A stretch of DNA of 64,000 nt from JAKAFX01 sp049965715 (lineage in GTDB: Archaea > Thermoplasmatota > Thermoplasmata > Thermoplasmatales > Thermoplasmataceae): positions 34,525 to 98,524 of the forward strand of contig JBMFWA010000004.1 of assembly GCA_049965715.1 (NCBI GenBank), given 5' to 3'. Position 1 is the first letter of the stretch; every line of letters begins with the position of its first letter. Under the pieces are notes generated by a model. It had not been told where the DNA came from. It made no database searches and worked only from the letters and a program-made list of their open reading frames with translations. The translations under genes and the position numbers were made by a program. Below are positions 36,806 through 45,903 of the stretch, one piece after another.

Positions 36806-38113
36806 TTGCACATCATAAAAAACTACGAGGACATAGACACAGATGTCCATGGTTTTCGGCTGCTGGACTCACTTGAACTGTCCATGAACAGGCTGACGCC
36901 GGAAAAGGTGATGGAGAAAGCAACCATGGGCATTCAATCAAAGCTTGGCACGGGAAGAACCCTCGTGATTGGCTTCGGCAAAGCCTCTTTTGGCATGTTT
37001 CTCGGTCTTTCCAAAAATCTTGGTGACAGGGCAGAATCCAGTTCAGTGATAGTTCCGGAAAACCTGGAAATCAAGGGCAGTGTAAGGGAGTTGAAAGTGT
37101 TGAGGGCACCACATCCCGTACCAGATGAAAGGACAATCAAAGCCTCCCGTTCCATAATCGGGGGAATAGGAAAATTTCAGGAGAACGACAATGTGATAGT
37201 TCTGATCTCCGGTGGGTCCTCGTCGCTCTTCGAGATACCTGCGGGCGGTATCGACGTTGATTCGATCAGTTATGTGACATCCACCATGATGGACCGTGGA
37301 TCAGATATCATGGACCTCAACAGGATGAGGCAGGTTATGTCCTCCGTCAAGGGCGGGAAGCTTGCAGCACGTCTATGGCCTGCAAAAGTGCTGGTCTACA
37401 TCATATCAGACGTGCCTGGAGACGATCCGTCCTTCATCGGATCGGGACCGGTCACATTCACTCATATAACAAGAGAAGAGATTGATTCCATCCTGCAAAA
37501 GTACGATCTTGACAGGGATTCAAGAATAAAGGAAATAAGGGATAAATTCGACTATACCTTTCCTGAGAAAAATAAGTTCAGGCATATAACGACAAAAATA
37601 GTCCTGAAAAATCATGACTTCGTAAGGGTGATCACAGCATCGCTTCGAAAGGGTAACCAAAGAGTTCTTGATCTTGGTTCCGGACTGGGCGGAGATGTGC
37701 AGGCCGTGGCGTCCGGACTGTCTGATTCCATGGAAAGACTATCATGTCTGTACGGAAGAGATACCTGGTTTGTGGGAGGTGGCGAAACCACGGTAAATGT
37801 AAAAGGAAAAGGAATCGGCGGCAGGAACCAGGAGCTGGCAGTGAGATTTGCAATGGAGATGAGAAATAAGGGAAGGGAATACGCGTTCATATCTGCCGGA
37901 ACAGATGGTATTGACGGAAGCAGCGAAGCAATGGGCGGAATAGTGTGCAGCAACACCTTTGGAAGGCTGGATCCGGATCAGGTAACCGAATATCTCAGGA
38001 ACAATGACACAGGCACGCTTCTAAAGATTAAGAACATGGCAATGATTAGCGGTGCAACCGGAAATAACGTTTCAGACGTTTTTGCTGGGTTCATCGGCAG
38101 GAAAATACGGTGA
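36806..38113 (+). CDS. Glycerate 2-kinase (MOFRL family)
   Basis: The protein has the GckA/TtuD features: VIGFGKASFGMF, APHPVPDERT, VLISGGSSSLFEIP and, in the C-terminal MOFRL part, GGGETTVNVKGKGIGGRNQELAVRFA and SAGTDGIDGSSEAMGG. It makes 2-phosphoglycerate from glycerate, as in the non-phosphorylative Entner-Doudoroff route. The frame is open from 36707 inside gnaD, but the family begins near HIIKNYEDIDTD, so TTG 36806 (or TTG 36788, just after the gnaD stop) is the probable start. Pyruvate kinase follows after four bases. Confidence 0.88.
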   Translation: MHIIKNYEDIDTDVHGFRLLDSLELSMNRLTPEKVMEKATMGIQSKLGTGRTLVIGFGKASFGMFLGLSKNLGDRAESSSVIVPENLEIKGSVRELKVLRAPHPVPDERTIKASRSIIGGIGKFQENDNVIVLISGGSSSLFEIPAGGIDVDSISYVTSTMMDRGSDIMDLNRMRQVMSSVKGGKLAARLWPAKVLVYIISDVPGDDPSFIGSGPVTFTHITREEIDSILQKYDLDRDSRIKEIRDKFDYTFPEKNKFRHITTKIVLKNHDFVRVITASLRKGNQRVLDLGSGLGGDVQAVASGLSDSMERLSCLYGRDTWFVGGGETTVNVKGKGIGGRNQELAVRFAMEMRNKGREYAFISAGTDGIDGSSEAMGGIVCSNTFGRLDPDQVTEYLRNNDTGTLLKIKNMAMISGATGNNVSDVFAGFIGRKIR

Positions 38114-38117
38114 AATC

Positions 38118-39815
38118 ATGAATGGAGCTAAAATAGTAGCAACAGTGGGGCCAGCGAGCGATACTGAAGGAGTGATATTGAAATTACTTCGCAATGGAGT
38201 ATCCACTCTGAGGATCAATACTGCACACATAGATCCGGGTTACATCAAGAAGATCTCGGAGATCCTTTCAAAAATCAATACACAGGAAAAAAGCTTCATG
38301 TCTGTGCTTGTGGATCTGAAGGGTCCGGAGCTGAGGACAGGAGAATTCCAGGGCGGGCAGAAGATAATTGAACAGGGAAAAGCATACACCATTGGTTCCA
38401 GCTCATGTGACATTGAGGTGAATTATCCCGATGTGATGAGTGGACTCTCAAAGGGGGACGACATACTTTTAAGCGATGGAAGAGTGAGGATGTCGGTTGT
38501 TTCATCGACCGGCGGCAAAACCACCGCAAAGGCCATGAATTCAGCCACAATCAGGGATAGAAGCAGGATTAACGTTCCGGGTAAGATTCTCGATCTCGGA
38601 GTTATAACTGAAAGGGACCGGAACTTCATAGACGAAAGCATATCCGCTGACGTGGATTTCTTCGCCCTCTCATTTGTCCAGAAGAAGGAAAATGTCATTG
38701 ATCTCAGAAGAACACTCCTTGGAGAAAAGAGCAGTGCACACATAGTATCAAAGATAGAGACAAAGTCAGGACTGCAAAACATAAGCGGCATCGCAAGGGT
38801 TTCGGACTGGATAATGGTCGCAAGGGGAGATCTGGGCGTGGAACTGCCGCTGGAAGAGGTTACAATGGCTCAGAAGAATATCATAGTGGAAAGTCATAAA
38901 TTCGGAGTTCCCACAATTGTGGCAACGCAGATGCTTGAGTCCATGGTGAACAACTCAACTCCAACAAGGGCAGAGGTATCCGACATAACCAATGCAATAA
39001 TGGACAACGCTGACGCACTGATGCTCTCTGAAGAGACGGCAATCGGCAAGTATCCGGTGGAGGCAGCATCCTACCTGAACAGAGTCGGTCGCTATGTTGA
39101 ATCAAAGGTGAAGGACTTTCCAGAACCTGTGGAATTCCTTGGAAACAACGTAGCATTTTCCATAGCAAGAGCTGCTAAGATGGTCTCGGAAAGCATTGCC
39201 GCTGACGGAATTCTTGTTTTCACCAAAACTGGATCAACGGCGAGGATGATATCGGCGGTCAGGCCACACTGCACAATCTATTCCGCTGTCATGGACAGGC
39301 CACTTGCAAGGAAACTTAGCCTCCTGAAGGGAGTGGAACCAATAATGATGCCCAGGGATTTTGAGGGAACAAGGAGCCTTAATCAGGTGATGGATTACGT
39401 GTATCAGGAGAAGACAATAAAATTCGGGTCGAGGGTCGTTGTCACTTCCGGTTCGCCCTATTTCCTCTTTGGAGGAACTACTGATATGAGGGTGCTCACA
39501 ATCGGGGACTATGTGGGAAGGGGTTATGCGACAGGAAGGAAGGTAACAGGCAAGTACAGGACAGACGGTACGGGGGAGATAACAGTATCAGGAAAGTTTT
39601 CCAGGGACCTGCTTGGAAGGAAGGGAACCAAGGCCATAATTGTCATGGAAAGGATACTTGCGGACGACATCGAGGCCATATCCAAGACCGGAATAACAGT
39701 CGTGCAGTCTGCAAGGTTTGTCAGGGATCTGAAGGATAACGAGGAGATAATGATAGATCCTGGCACCGGAGTTATAGTGTCAAACAGCAGATCAGAAGAG
39801 ATCCCGCCTGAATGA
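38118..39815 (+). CDS. pyk: Pyruvate kinase with C-terminal extension
   Basis: From ATG 38118 the product is 565 residues, about 90 longer than a basic enzyme. Motifs are KIVATVGPAS, LRINTAH, DLKGPELRTG, the catalytic Lys in HIVSKIETKSG, MVARGDLGVELP and ATQMLESM. The Ser of the usual R-x-N-x-S-H is Ala and the Thr of DTKGPE is Leu; these normally help bind K+. The extension resembles the PEP-utiliser-like tail of Bacillus-type enzymes (GTKAIIVMER, then IMIDPGTGVIVSN) but lacks its GGLTSHAA segment. It makes pyruvate and ATP from PEP. Confidence 0.92.
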   Translation: MNGAKIVATVGPASDTEGVILKLLRNGVSTLRINTAHIDPGYIKKISEILSKINTQEKSFMSVLVDLKGPELRTGEFQGGQKIIEQGKAYTIGSSSCDIEVNYPDVMSGLSKGDDILLSDGRVRMSVVSSTGGKTTAKAMNSATIRDRSRINVPGKILDLGVITERDRNFIDESISADVDFFALSFVQKKENVIDLRRTLLGEKSSAHIVSKIETKSGLQNISGIARVSDWIMVARGDLGVELPLEEVTMAQKNIIVESHKFGVPTIVATQMLESMVNNSTPTRAEVSDITNAIMDNADALMLSEETAIGKYPVEAASYLNRVGRYVESKVKDFPEPVEFLGNNVAFSIARAAKMVSESIAADGILVFTKTGSTARMISAVRPHCTIYSAVMDRPLARKLSLLKGVEPIMMPRDFEGTRSLNQVMDYVYQEKTIKFGSRVVVTSGSPYFLFGGTTDMRVLTIGDYVGRGYATGRKVTGKYRTDGTGEITVSGKFSRDLLGRKGTKAIIVMERILADDIEAISKTGITVVQSARFVRDLKDNEEIMIDPGTGVIVSNSRSEEIPPE

Positions 39816-41273
39816 CCTGAATGTCACGGTCTTCCCCGAGAAGTCAACGTAAACATTTTTCAGTTTGACATATTCCTCGATACCGTAGCGGCTACCCTCA
39901 CCAGCCTGTCCTGTCATCCTGAAACCTGTATGGTACCCCTGGCTTGATTCAGGTCCGGGCATGTTGACATACAGTTCTCCAAACCTTATTCTTTCAGCCG
40001 CCTGGAATATAATCTTCTGATCCTCGGTGAAAAGGTAGGATGCAAGTCCATACTTTGAATCGTTTGCGAGTTCCATCATCTCGTCGAAACTGGAAACCTT
40101 CTTCACACCAATGATCGGTCCGAATATCTCCTCCTGGAAGAGTTCTGATTCCTGATCAATGTTCTCCATAACGGTGGGCCTGAAATAAAATCCTTTTCCG
40201 AAACTCCCGGCCACACGAACTTTCCTGCCGCCAAACACCAGTTTTGAGCCGGCATCCACAGCATCTTTCACAAACTTTTCTGCAGATTCAAGAGCCGCAT
40301 TATTGATCAGCGGGCCTATGTCGGCGTCCATTGGATCACCAACCTTAAGCCTCTTCACAACCTCCATAAACCTTGCCATGAAAGGCTCATAGATATCCTC
40401 ATGCACATACAGTCTCTCTGCTGCTATGCATGACTGGCCCCCATTCCAGTATTTCGCCCATATGAGGTTCCGGACAGCGTTCTCTATGTTTGCGTCCTTC
40501 CACACCATGTAGGGCGCTTTGCCGCCAAGTTCAAGAATGAGCTTCGCCATATTGGACGAAGCATTATTCATTATTCTCTGTCCGGTGGCTGTTGATCCGG
40601 TCATGGTCACCAGGGACACCTTTTTGTGAGAAACAATAAAATCGCCTATTTCACTTCCCTTCCCGGTTACAAGATTTAAAACACCATCAGGAATACCAGC
40701 ATCCGCGAATGCCCGCACTATCCATGCGGCAGTGAGAGGTGTGTCCGAGCTTGGCTTGAGAACCACCGTATTGCCGGTGAGTAAAGCAGGAGCAAGTTTT
40801 CGGGCGACCATCCCTACCGGGAAGTTCCAGGGGGTAAGCGCCACAACAACGCCATATGGAACCTTGTACTGGAATATTCTTCTATCAGATGTATCACCCT
40901 CAACCACATCACCGGTGATTTTTCTTTCAAAACCTGCATAATATCTTATCTGATCTAGGGCTCCCTCAACCTCCTCTCTCGCCTGAATGGCAATCTTGCC
41001 ATTTTCGCTCATCAGAAGATGCTCCAGTTCGGTCCTGTACCTTTCCATCATATCTGCTGCCTTCAACAGCAATTTTGATCTCTCCCTTGATCCAAATCTC
41101 TGCCACGGTTCAAAGGAGGATTCGGCTGCGTCTATCGCCCTCGATACATCATCCTTCGTTCCGGCAGGGAAATCTTCCATAACAGTTCCCGTGCTTGGGT
41201 TGATCTTGGTTAAAACAGATCCACTGGACGAGTCCACCCATTCTCCATCTATGAACATCTTCATAATTTCCAA
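39792..41273 (-). CDS. Aldehyde dehydrogenase, probable glyceraldehyde dehydrogenase
   Basis: The 493-residue protein is a typical NAD(P)-dependent aldehyde dehydrogenase: TPWNFPVGM, VLKPSSDTPL, MTGSTATGQRI, the general base in LELGGKAPYMVW, and the catalytic Cys in NGGQSCIAAERL. It ends tail to tail with pyruvate kinase (24-base overlap). In Thermoplasma an aldehyde dehydrogenase of this superfamily oxidises glyceraldehyde to glycerate, the step missing between the aldolase and glycerate kinase found next to it. The substrate is therefore inferred from context. Confidence 0.87.
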   Translation of the reverse strand: MEIMKMFIDGEWVDSSSGSVLTKINPSTGTVMEDFPAGTKDDVSRAIDAAESSFEPWQRFGSRERSKLLLKAADMMERYRTELEHLLMSENGKIAIQAREEVEGALDQIRYYAGFERKITGDVVEGDTSDRRIFQYKVPYGVVVALTPWNFPVGMVARKLAPALLTGNTVVLKPSSDTPLTAAWIVRAFADAGIPDGVLNLVTGKGSEIGDFIVSHKKVSLVTMTGSTATGQRIMNNASSNMAKLILELGGKAPYMVWKDANIENAVRNLIWAKYWNGGQSCIAAERLYVHEDIYEPFMARFMEVVKRLKVGDPMDADIGPLINNAALESAEKFVKDAVDAGSKLVFGGRKVRVAGSFGKGFYFRPTVMENIDQESELFQEEIFGPIIGVKKVSSFDEMMELANDSKYGLASYLFTEDQKIIFQAAERIRFGELYVNMPGPESSQGYHTGFRMTGQAGEGSRYGIEEYVKLKNVYVDFSGKTVTFRSFRRDLF

Positions 41274-41458
41274 TTACGGTATCGCATATTTAATTTTGTG
41301 CAGAGGTTCAATCAGAATATATAAAAAGAAGCGCGAACTTCTACTGAGGCAATCCAGACGAGATCCAGTGTTTAAGGAAGCCAGTTGGTTTGTGGGATCA
41401 TAATGTTTATACCTAGAATCCAGTTGCAATAACCGATACTTCGGATGGATAATGCAAT

Positions 41459-41755
41459 ATGATAGTGGTGATGAATCACATTGGGGTGAAGGATGAATAC
41501 AGAAAAGCGTTCGAGGATACTTTCATAAGTAGGGCACATCTAGTCGAACACATGGACGGATTCATTAAAAACGAGGTTCTCAGGCCAATAAGGGGGGATA
41601 AATATATAGTCCTGACATACTGGGATTCCATTGAGAATTTCAATAAGTGGGCAGAGAGCGATGAATTCAGGAGTGCCCACAGGCAGTCGACCTTGCCCAG
41701 GGAGGCCATAACCGATAATTACGTTACAGTGCACGAGATATTTTCAACCACATGA
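41459..41755 (+). CDS. Small ABM-domain protein, HmoA/IsdG-like
   Basis: The 98-residue protein has the antibiotic-biosynthesis-monooxygenase fold signature: MNHIGVKDEY at the start, HMDGFIKNEVL, YWDSIENFNKWAES and EFRSAHRQ. The Asn, Trp and His positions match the triad of IsdG/HmoA-type heme-degrading enzymes, so heme turnover is possible. Other ABM proteins act on quinones or have no known substrate. It is a single gene between the aldehyde dehydrogenase and the GHMP kinase. Confidence 0.75.
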   Translation: MIVVMNHIGVKDEYRKAFEDTFISRAHLVEHMDGFIKNEVLRPIRGDKYIVLTYWDSIENFNKWAESDEFRSAHRQSTLPREAITDNYVTVHEIFSTT

Positions 41756-41913
41756 ACTCTGACCATAGCTAACCTGTTTGCTGGATTGAGAAAATGCACC
41801 ATAGAGAGAATTAATTCTCGTCTTCTATTCTCGCAATGTATGCCCAGGCCCTCTTCATTTTCAGAAACCTCTCAACTATTATATGCGCATATCTATTCCT
41901 TAGATGTATTGAA

Positions 41914-42909
41914 ATGTGGGATTTCGTATCCTTTGCTCCACTGAGGGTGAGCTTTGCCGGAGGCGGCACAGACATTCCGCCTTACGTTGAAAAATATGGC
42001 GGATCAGTGCTGAACACTACAATTGACAGGGGAGTTACGGTAAAGTACAAAGATGACGGAAAGCCGCTGGAGCTTTCTTCAAGGGATTTCCTTCAGAGTT
42101 TTACAATGATTTCAGATCACCAGAAACACACATCGTTTGTAGAGGAGATTGGTGAAGTATTCACGGAATATGGTATTAAAACTGGAAGAGTACTGATCAG
42201 TAGCGATGTGCCGCCCGGATCAGGACTCGGTTCTTCGAGTGCCCTGCTGGTGTCAATTCTGAACCTGATCTCAGCTGTAAACGGAAATGGATGGGACAGA
42301 AGACAGATCGCCAGTATGGCATACGATCTGGAAAGGAACAGACTGAAGATCGTGCTTGGAAAACAGGATCCATATGCAATTTCATTCTCAGGATTCAAGT
42401 TCATGGAATTTCCGCCCGGTGAAAGTGAGAGAACTACTTTTGCTGGAAACTGGAAAACAGTGAATCAGATTGAGAGCAGATCCCTCCTTCTCTATACCGG
42501 TAAAACCAGAGAGAGCTCTGAAGTGCTGAAGGATCAGGTAAGGAAATCAAGCGTGGGGGATTCTGAAACTCTCAGGAGAATGGACGAACTCAAGAATCTT
42601 TCTCACCAGATGTGGACCGATCTGGTGGAAGGAGAGACAGAGAAGTTCATTGATGGCGTGAACAGGGGATGGAACCTGAAGAAAAGTCTTGGCAGGAACG
42701 TCACCAACGAGAGAGTGGACAGGATAATAAGCGAGGCATTCGTGAACGGGGCTGCGGCAGCCAAATTGCTTGGCGGTGGCGGAGAAGGATTCATTCTGCT
42801 CATATCAGGAGAAAACAGTCTGGTTGATCTTCAGAGCAGGATGTCAAAATTTTCAGATTTCATAATAAGGATTTCATTTTCAGGAAAATGCTACGTAAAG
42901 AATGAATAA
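41914..42909 (+). CDS. GHMP-family sugar kinase (HddA-like)
   Basis: From ATG 41914 the protein is 331 residues. It starts MWDFVSFAPLRVSFAGGGTD, the usual start of heptose-7-phosphate kinase-like GHMP members, and has the ATP loop PPGSGLGSSSA, GKQDPYAISF and the third motif AKLLGGGGEGF. The frame is open 26 codons upstream, but a TATA-like attatatg lies about 30 bases before this ATG. In bacteria HddA phosphorylates a heptose for surface sugars; here a sugar for glycan synthesis is possible. Confidence 0.87.
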   Translation: MWDFVSFAPLRVSFAGGGTDIPPYVEKYGGSVLNTTIDRGVTVKYKDDGKPLELSSRDFLQSFTMISDHQKHTSFVEEIGEVFTEYGIKTGRVLISSDVPPGSGLGSSSALLVSILNLISAVNGNGWDRRQIASMAYDLERNRLKIVLGKQDPYAISFSGFKFMEFPPGESERTTFAGNWKTVNQIESRSLLLYTGKTRESSEVLKDQVRKSSVGDSETLRRMDELKNLSHQMWTDLVEGETEKFIDGVNRGWNLKKSLGRNVTNERVDRIISEAFVNGAAAAKLLGGGGEGFILLISGENSLVDLQSRMSKFSDFIIRISFSGKCYVKNE

Positions 42910-42924
42910 AATTTTTCAACGGGT

Positions 42925-45027
42925 TCAGAAGAACCCTATTAATGAACTGATCACGTAGTGGTTCAGCATCAGGGTGACAAACAATATTGATATTGTGTTG
43001 ACCACCTTCACCAGGGGGTTTATTGCTGGACCAGCTGTGTCTTTTGTTGCGTCTCCGACAGTATCTCCAACAACAGCCGCTTTGTGTGCATCAGATCCCT
43101 TTCCGCCGTACTTGCCCTGCTCTATGTATTTCTTGGCGTTATCCCAGGCTCCTCCACCCACAGTCATCATTATGGCCAGTGGAAATCCTCCAAGAATTAC
43201 GCCCAGCAAAAGGCCTCCCACCGCAAGCGGGCCAAGGACAAATCCAAGCAGAAGCGGTGTGGCTATGCCTATTACAGCCGGCGCAGCAAGCTGGTGCAAA
43301 GCCTCCTTCGTGACAATGTCAACAGCCTTTCCGTAATCCGGTTTTGAGGTGCCTTCCATTATTCCCTTGTCGGCAGAAAATTGCCTCCTGACCTCCTCAA
43401 CAATCTTGTACGCTGCCTTCCCCACCGCATCCATAAGGAAAGAGGTGAAGAAGAATGGAAGAAGCGCACCTATTAGGAGTCCAACCAGAACGAGGGGGTT
43501 GTCTATCTGAACAGTGGGAAACACTGACTGTATATCTATCTTGAATGCGGCGAAAAGTGTCAGTGCAGCAAGTAGTGCACTGCCGATCGCATAACCCTTT
43601 GTGACTGCTTTGGTTGTATTGCCGACAGCATCCAGCGGATCAGTGACCTCGTTTCTCGTTTTCTCGTCAAACCCGCACATTTCGGCTATACCGCCTGCAT
43701 TATCAGTGATTGGGCCGTATGAGTCTATCGATATTATTATGCCGGTGGCAGACAGCATTGAGGCCGCTGCAATTGAAACACCATAGAGACCGAATACTGT
43801 ATTGTGCAGGTAATAGGCAGTCAGACCATATGAAAGAACAATGCCTGTTGCTATCACAACTCCAGGAATAAGCACAGCCTGAAGCCCGTATCCCAGACCG
43901 GTGATAATGTTTGTTCCGGTTCCAGTCGTCGAAGCCTTCGCGATTCTGGCCACGGGTGCGTATCTTTCAGATGTGTAGTATTCTGTGACATAGACCATTA
44001 CAACCATTATGATTGAACCAATGAGCGTATCAATGAAGATTGCTACGTTGTCATTCATTAAATAGTAGTTTGCAATGAAAAATCCAATTTCAGAAAGCAC
44101 AACAGTCACGATAAGACCCTTATAAAGGGCGCTCATGATTCTCTGTCCCTCGCTTTTTCTGACAAAGAATGTCCCCACTATTGTCGTCAATATGGCGATT
44201 CCTCCAAGAACCAATGGGAATATGACTCCTGCACTGGTTATAGCGATTCCAGCTGCTATTGGAATTGTCTCTCCAAGCAGGAAAGCAAGAAGCATGGATG
44301 CAAGAGCTGTGACTACGAACGTTTCGAAAAGATCTGCGCCCATACCGGCACAGTCACCCACATTGTCGCCCACATTATCAGCAATTGTGGCAGGGTTTCT
44401 AGGATCATCCTCGGGAATTCCAATCTCTACCTTACCAACAAGGTCTGCGCCGACATCTGCGCCCTTTGTGAATATTCCGCCTCCAACTCTCGCAAAAAGG
44501 CTCACCAGTGATGCGCCAAATATATACCCAACCATCGGGACCGGGCTCTTGTAAAGCATGTAGAATACAACCAATCCAAGGAGGGCAAGGGATATGACGC
44601 TGAGACCAGTAACACTTCCACCTCTGAATGCAACCCTAAGAGCTGGGTTAAGACCCTGTTTGGCTCTTATTGCACATCTGACATTGGATCTTATGGATAT
44701 GTTCATGCCGATCAACCCTGCAACTGCAGATCCTATTGATCCAACAAGAAATCCAACAGCCAGTTGCCATGATTCTGTGTGCTGCCCGCCTGCATAAAAT
44801 GCAAGGAAAATCACTATCGCAATCACAACAGCAAACGAAAAGATCGCAGTGTACTGTCTTTTCATAAAGGCGTTAGAGCCGTCTTTTATGTAATTTGAAA
44901 TCTGAAGAGGCTTTTCCTCATCTACCTTGATCTTCAGGAGAAGATAGCTTTGCACTGCAGCATACAGGATACCTATTAACGCTGCAACGAGAACGAAAAG
45001 CTCCCAGCCAAATACTGTCCCGTACAT
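42925..45027 (-). CDS. hppA: Membrane H+-translocating pyrophosphatase, K+-independent type
   Basis: The 700-residue protein has about sixteen membrane segments and the pyrophosphate-binding motifs FTKGADVGADLVGKVE, DDPRNPATIADNVGDNVGD and, near the C terminus, GDTVGDATKDTAGPA. The signature position in GNTTKAVTKG is Lys; K+-dependent enzymes have Ala there, so this one should be K+-independent and pump protons. It would save energy from the PPi released by biosynthesis and could help keep cytoplasmic pH against an acid medium. A TATA-like gatataata lies about 23 bases before the ATG (on the minus strand). Confidence 0.95.
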   Translation of the reverse strand: MYGTVFGWELFVLVAALIGILYAAVQSYLLLKIKVDEEKPLQISNYIKDGSNAFMKRQYTAIFSFAVVIAIVIFLAFYAGGQHTESWQLAVGFLVGSIGSAVAGLIGMNISIRSNVRCAIRAKQGLNPALRVAFRGGSVTGLSVISLALLGLVVFYMLYKSPVPMVGYIFGASLVSLFARVGGGIFTKGADVGADLVGKVEIGIPEDDPRNPATIADNVGDNVGDCAGMGADLFETFVVTALASMLLAFLLGETIPIAAGIAITSAGVIFPLVLGGIAILTTIVGTFFVRKSEGQRIMSALYKGLIVTVVLSEIGFFIANYYLMNDNVAIFIDTLIGSIIMVVMVYVTEYYTSERYAPVARIAKASTTGTGTNIITGLGYGLQAVLIPGVVIATGIVLSYGLTAYYLHNTVFGLYGVSIAAASMLSATGIIISIDSYGPITDNAGGIAEMCGFDEKTRNEVTDPLDAVGNTTKAVTKGYAIGSALLAALTLFAAFKIDIQSVFPTVQIDNPLVLVGLLIGALLPFFFTSFLMDAVGKAAYKIVEEVRRQFSADKGIMEGTSKPDYGKAVDIVTKEALHQLAAPAVIGIATPLLLGFVLGPLAVGGLLLGVILGGFPLAIMMTVGGGAWDNAKKYIEQGKYGGKGSDAHKAAVVGDTVGDATKDTAGPAINPLVKVVNTISILFVTLMLNHYVISSLIGFF

Positions 45028-45505
45028 ATACGAGGATATGGTCTGATATAATAATTCTTTTTATCATTTTGAACGGGAAGACCTCTGACCTGGCAGGGAG
45101 ATGATAGCGAACATCGACATGGTAAAGTGCATTCTATTATAAGCCGGTCAGGACTATTAAACTGAAACATCCATAAGACAAATAGCTTCTGGAAACGGGA
45201 AAAACAACCCAGGGAAGCATGTCAGACAGTTCTGTACTATGGAGTTCCATAACATACTCACGGCTAGAACAGGCTTAACAGGGGAACCTGTAAAGACACA
45301 AGAAATAGGATGTAACTATTACCCTCCGCGCTTGACCAGACCGTAAGAGATGCTCCATCGGAAGTATTGAAGCAGGCTGAAACCAGGAAACAGTCTGGGT
45401 AGCTCAGGATGCTCTCAACCAGCTAATCGTTGCGTCATATAAACAGCAACGGACCCGTTGCGAAAACTGGGAGTAGTTGATTTATGTTTCGACATCTTCA
45501 GATAC
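45028..45505. other. Long spacer between hppA and DUF1805 gene
   Basis: About 480 bases without an intact gene. The left end holds the hppA promoter. The middle and right parts hold three hairpins and an IS-end-like sequence, described in the next entry. The absence of any long coding-like frame makes a decayed element or an unrecognised RNA the two options. Confidence 0.45.
45238..45485 (+). mobile_element. Hairpin-rich stretch, possible decayed IS605-type 3' end
   Basis: Three perfect inverted repeats lie here: TATGGA-GT-TCCATA (45238-45251), ACAGG-GGAA-CCTGT (45278-45291) and GCAACGG-AC-CCGTTGC (45446-45461). The last is followed by AAACTGGGAGTAGTTGA, which resembles the GGGAGTAGTT sequence that ends many archaeal TnpB elements. 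No transposase frame survives. A structured RNA gene is the alternative. It does not match the other two IS remnants in the window. Confidence 0.3.
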
Positions 45506-45793
45506 TTACAGGTACTTGATGATGTCTTCCACGACCTGACCTTCGATTATGCCCTCATTTCTGGCTTTTGATGTAACCTGTGAAACTTTGCTTCCAAGCA
45601 TTGACTTCAGATCAGTTACTCCGGTAACTCTTACAGCCGTGTCTCCAAGCTTTTCGGCAGCCTCGATATTCAGGTACCCACACATGACGAATCCCTTTGG
45701 CCCCTTTATTATAACCAGCGGGGCTTTGTCCATATTCACCTTAATGTACTGGAAGGTTTTTCCAAATCGCTCGAAGGTGTCTATCTCCATCAT
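45506..45793 (-). CDS. DUF1805 protein
   Basis: The 95-residue soluble protein matches the DUF1805 (YunC-like) pattern: APLVIIKGPKGFVMCGYLNIEAAEKLGDTAVRV is the conserved core, given here only as recognised region at residues 24-56 (key stretch KGFVMCGYLN). Function is unknown in the family. Start may be the first or second ATG (45793 or 45790). It is a single gene. Confidence 0.82.
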   Translation of the reverse strand: MMEIDTFERFGKTFQYIKVNMDKAPLVIIKGPKGFVMCGYLNIEAAEKLGDTAVRVTGVTDLKSMLGSKVSQVTSKARNEGIIEGQVVEDIIKYL

Positions 45794-45903
45794 GAAAACG
45801 AATTGTTCCCCCAGATATAAATGATGGGTGCATTGAACTATTCTAAGAGCAAAAATGAAAAGGTGATTATGAAAATATTAAATTTGAAAATAAAAAAGAG
45901 AGT

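Noticed and set aside
41281..41458. A gene between the aldehyde dehydrogenase and the HmoA-like gene
   Set aside because: The plus-strand frame there runs out of the antisense of the dehydrogenase gene and has no own start or family features.
45180..45480. RNase P RNA or SRP RNA in the hppA spacer
   Set aside because: I looked for the conserved cores of both and did not find a convincing match; only separate hairpins are visible.
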